This document shows, piece after piece, positions 60,750-64,000 of a DNA stretch of 64,000 bases; position 1 is the stretch's first letter, and the number at the start of each line of letters is the position of its first letter. The stretch lies in NCBI RefSeq assembly GCF_047511655.1, contig NC_133399.1, forward strand, positions 1,863,333-1,927,332. Direction: 5' to 3'. The notes beneath the pieces were generated by a model. The model ran no database searches. It had not been told where the DNA came from and saw nothing but the letters and a program-made list of their open reading frames with translations. The DNA is from Castor canadensis (taxonomy: Eukaryota; Chordata; Mammalia; Rodentia; Castoridae). A program made the position numbers and the translations under genes.

Positions 60750-61900
60750 AATACATGAAAACTGCTACTACAACCCGTTTCCATACGGTCAGGTCCTACC
60801 TACATCTGCAATTAAGTTTTGAACATATGGTCTACACACAGGCCAGGACACCAAAATTATGTCAGAGAGGACAAAAACCTCAAACCCTCCATACATTCCC
60901 AATATTTCACCTTCTTCATAAACTTCAAATGCATTTGCATTGCCTTTCCCATGAGTTGGGCAATGTGAAGATAGCTGTAAATTTAGGGATTTATAATAGC
61001 CCTAAAAGACAAGGTGTAGGAGCCCTTGATTTGAGAGCCCATTTTCAAACATTTAGGCAATTCAGGGCAATCACCTCTCCCCTGTGGATATTAGAGGAAG
61101 TGAGAACCTCAAAGGACCATAGGTCCTCCCATGCAGGAACTCACAACCTCTGCCTACTGTCTGTTGGGAAATCATGGCACTTGTGTGCAGGGTGCCCTGA
61201 CAGGGCTCTGGGTCTGGAGCAAGTCACCTGCACACAGAGGACAGGATGCCAGAGTTCACCCATCTGCCATTCCCCCTCTCTATAGGAGTGCAAAGCTGCA
61301 GCAATGCTCACAGACTCCAGAGGTGCAGAGGGGAGGCCTGTGGTCTATAGCAACTATTTCTGGATGGTTGTAACCTTCTCATCTTCCCAGGGCTGGGGAC
61401 ACCATTCAAAAACTCACCATTTCAGGCTTCTGTGGTGTTCACCACTCTCCTGGTGCCACCTACAAGTCACAATAGGAGACTGAGTCATGTAGAATTGCTC
61501 TCAACAACACAGCATGATTTAGAAAATGGCAGAGCCAGGAAGGCATTTCCTGTGTTAATTAACTTATAAAGTCTCTGATTCATCAGTTCTTACAGTTCCT
61601 TCCATCCAATCTGACATGGGCTCCATACCATGAGATCTGAGTTATAGGAAAAGTGCTCCCCTATTTGGCATAGGGCCAGGACCAAATACCAGATTCCAGC
61701 CACAGCCCTCAGTAGTCCAGGCCTCCTCCATGGTCCTTACCCAGCCCGGTCTTGATATTCATTATAGTTAAGTAGAACCTGCTCTTCAGACTGGACACTG
61801 CTTCTTTCACTGGGAGCTGGGGCCAGGAATATCCTGAGATAATTCCATGCTCATATTTCCAAAGGGATAGACTGTGATCTCAGAGGAGTGGTTCCTAGGC
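60750..61900 (-). repeat. KZFP 5' cassette, copy 4 (decayed)
   Basis: Homologous to copies 1 to 3. The donor position has lost its GT (CACCAG|GAGAGT) and the CCAAT box position reads GAATCAG, so this copy probably cannot act as promoter plus exon 1. A 188-residue plus-strand open frame over it (60,719-61,285) shows no known domain and is not supported. Confidence 0.6.
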
Positions 61901-62149
61901 CAGGTTAGGGGAGGACTAGGAGGAAAGTCCTGGTGTTGCAATCTTGTATGTTCCCTGGTAGTAAGACAACCAGATTCTTTGAGTCATGTGAAACATTCCA
62001 GACAGAACACATGGATGTATTAAAGAATTTTATATGTGAGTGAGGGAACCCCAGTGTGTACTGTAATCTCTGCCACATGCAGTTGAATAGTAGTGAGCAG
62101 GGGACAATTAGATTGAGCTTTGTGTTTCAAGACTTTTCCGGCTATGGTG

Positions 62150-62345
62150 GGGAAGGGGGTCAGTAATAGAGTTTGAACTCAGAGCCTCATGCTTTCCAGG
62201 TAGTTGATCTACCACTGCAATCATTCCATCAGCCCTTTCCTCCATCAGATATTTCAGAGATTTTGTCCCATGAACTAACCACATCCTCCCAATCTCTTCC
62301 TCCTGAGTAGCAAGGATAACAGGAGTGATCCACTGGTATGAGGCA
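62150..62345 (-). repeat. Dimeric SINE
   Basis: Minus-strand layout with both halves: ctgatggaatgattgcagtg side and the left half ending near 62,345. Confidence 0.72.
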
Positions 62346-62499
62346 AAGACTTTTAAGCACTTGGTAACCTGTGGGAGGGGAAAGACTTGGCTAGTTTCTG
62401 ATGGCCAATGGTGCATGAGGAGGGATTAGTGTGGTCTCCAGGTCTAGGGTGGTGGCTCAGGCTCAGGCAAGAACAATCTGTGCACACTTGCCATCAAAA

Positions 62500-63620
62500 G
62501 GAGCCTTGCTCTTGAAGTCATGGCCAAAGTTAATCAGCATTTAATTCTAAACAGTGTCTAGAAACAACCTGTGGAAAACTGACAGTTAAGTCAGGAAGGG
62601 CAAAATTATCCCCTTCACTCAAAACCCAACCACATGCAGATGTGAATCCATACTTCCAATGTTCTGACAATGTGCTGGATTCATGGAAATTCAAGGATTT
62701 ATAGACAGTGCAGAGAAGCATTTCCTGAGGGGACAGGTCATAGACTATAGCCCATGCTTCCCTTGAACCTCAAGGATCCCAAGGGAAACAAGGTCCAAGT
62801 AAAGAGAAAGGAGACATGAGGACAGATTGGCAGCACCCCAAACTCTAAAACTGTACAGTCAGGAGCTTCCCACGGCCACCACACTATCAACTCAGTCTGG
62901 GAGACATGGGTTTGGGGAAGAACCTCCCAGCAAGGACTGCAAGGTAGAATGAAGCCACATCACAGGACCGAGGGCTCTAACAGGGTTCCCAGCTCATGGC
63001 CCAGGCCCATCCTGCAAGCAACAGGAGAGCACAGACCCCAATAGTGAATTCAGGTCACAGACTCTAGAGCAAAAGGGACCACACAGCTACTGGAGCTCAG
63101 TAGTCTAAGAACTCTCTACGTAGCAGACAAGAGACAAATATGGCCAGACTGTGATGCAACCATGATAGAAAGTGGACCTCATACCACTAGCCCTCTCACT
63201 GGAGGGCTGCTCCAGACAAGCAACAGCCACGCTGAATGGCTCATGGATATAGGGCTGGATCCCCAAGGCCTGAGTGACAGGAAGAGGATCTTCCATTTGA
63301 CTAAGTGAATTCAAAAATGACAGAATCCAGGGGTAGCCTTTGCCAGAATCAGACTTCCTTCCCTGGAGATCTGTGTCAATCTGTGGGATAACTGCATTCA
63401 GCTTATTTTGTCCTGGTCCTCCAGTCCTGGCACCTGCATCTGATCATACTCCTGGGATCTTCTTGCATATTCCTCCTGAAAATGGTAGACAGGTATACTC
63501 AAAGAATGCCACACACAATGTCTCATGGAGAAAATTCCTCATGTCAGTTAAGGAGGGGAAACTCAGAAAGGCTAAGACAGAGGAAGTCAATGTAGGGTCA
63601 ATGTTCATACATTAGATTTT
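62500..63620 (+). repeat. Duplicated block R, third plus-strand copy
   Basis: Follows cassette copy 4 just as 50,330 follows copy 3. Landmarks: cttccaatgttctgacaatg and ttcctcctgaaaatggtaga, matching 50,560 and 51,420. No gene. Confidence 0.6.
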
Positions 63621-63884
63621 GGAATGAGGTAGATGGTCAGGTATTTCTCACAGCTCATGTTTCAATCTAGTATTTTAAATCAAGGAAATAAAAATACAAT
63701 ACCAAAAACATAAGAGTTATGTCTTGTAGGGGTAAAATGGATTTATATGGCAATTATGTTCCAGAAAAGATTCAGGCGAATGAAAAGGAATATTTACTCC
63801 AGCAGTAATAGCATGTTTGTTTTGAAAGAAGGAAAGAGTTAAAACCTCACCCCAAGCCACCTCCCCCCAAAAAAAACCAAAAGT

Positions 63885-63995
63885 GTGGGTGGAGTGACTC
63901 AAGTAGTAGAAAGCCTGCCTATCAAGCATGTGCCCTTGAGTTGAATCCACAGTACTGCCAGTTAAAAAAAGAAAGAAAAAGAATGAAAAGTTACA
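63885..63995 (+). repeat. SINE right half
   Basis: ggtggagtgactcaagtagt, agcctgcctatcaagcatgt, agttgaatccacagtactgc, A-rich tail. Confidence 0.75.
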
Positions 63996-64000
63996 AGTGG

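Noticed and set aside
60719..61285. 188-residue plus-strand frame
   Set aside because: It lies antisense to cassette copy 4, is not open in the other three cassettes and has no recognisable domain.

Overview
This window is mammalian nuclear DNA. It shows intron-containing gene structure, KRAB zinc-finger (KZFP) exons, LINE-1 3' ends, endogenous retroviruses and many copies of a dimeric SINE. The SINE has a 7SL/B1-like left half joined to a tRNA/ID-like right half, as in the rodent B1-dID type. That points to a rodent outside the mouse-rat group. From recall of SINE consensus style I favour a castorimorph such as beaver, but this is inference only. Nothing prokaryotic is present.

The one gene that looks intact is a KRAB-C2H2 zinc-finger gene on the minus strand. 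It has a 127-bp KRAB-A exon (31,030-31,156), a short KRAB-C-like exon (30,771-30,822) and a large finger exon (28,346-30,116) with 16 canonical fingers. The three exons join in one uninterrupted frame of 649 codons plus stop. Key KRAB-A residues for TRIM28 recruitment are kept. A stop inside the last finger cuts off further finger relics that lie downstream at 27,395-28,345.

Layout: 1.6-10.3 kb is a plus-strand, decayed KZFP unit. It is an inverted copy of the minus-strand unit at 27.4-34.5 kb and has lost its KRAB exons. It is broken by SINEs, two L1 fragments and a probable LTR. A second finger relic lies at 13.1-13.7 kb, followed by a solo LTR. A 5'-truncated, inactive gammaretrovirus-like (class I) ERV fills 14.9-22.1 kb with gag, pro, pol and env remnants and a 3' LTR. 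An arm at 23.4-25.6 kb is repeated in inverted orientation at 52.2-54.4 kb.

From about 35.6 kb to the end there are no finger exons. Instead there are four copies of a KZFP promoter/exon-1 cassette (about 35.6-37.1, 37.8-39.6, 48.1-50.1 and 60.7-61.9 kb), all facing the minus strand, with two other duplicated blocks. Block Q is at 40.0-42.2 and 54.7-60.4 kb. Block R is at 43.2-43.9, 50.3-51.5 and 62.5-63.6 kb, and inverted at 2.3-3.5 kb. A class II, IAP-like LTR element (55.4-58.6 kb) sits inside the second copy of block Q.

The whole window therefore reads as one end of a fast-evolving KZFP cluster: one candidate gene, several dead units, spare 5' cassettes and retroelement debris. KZFPs typically silence retroelements through TRIM28, so ERVs and repressors sit side by side here. 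Which element, if any, this protein binds cannot be read from the sequence alone.
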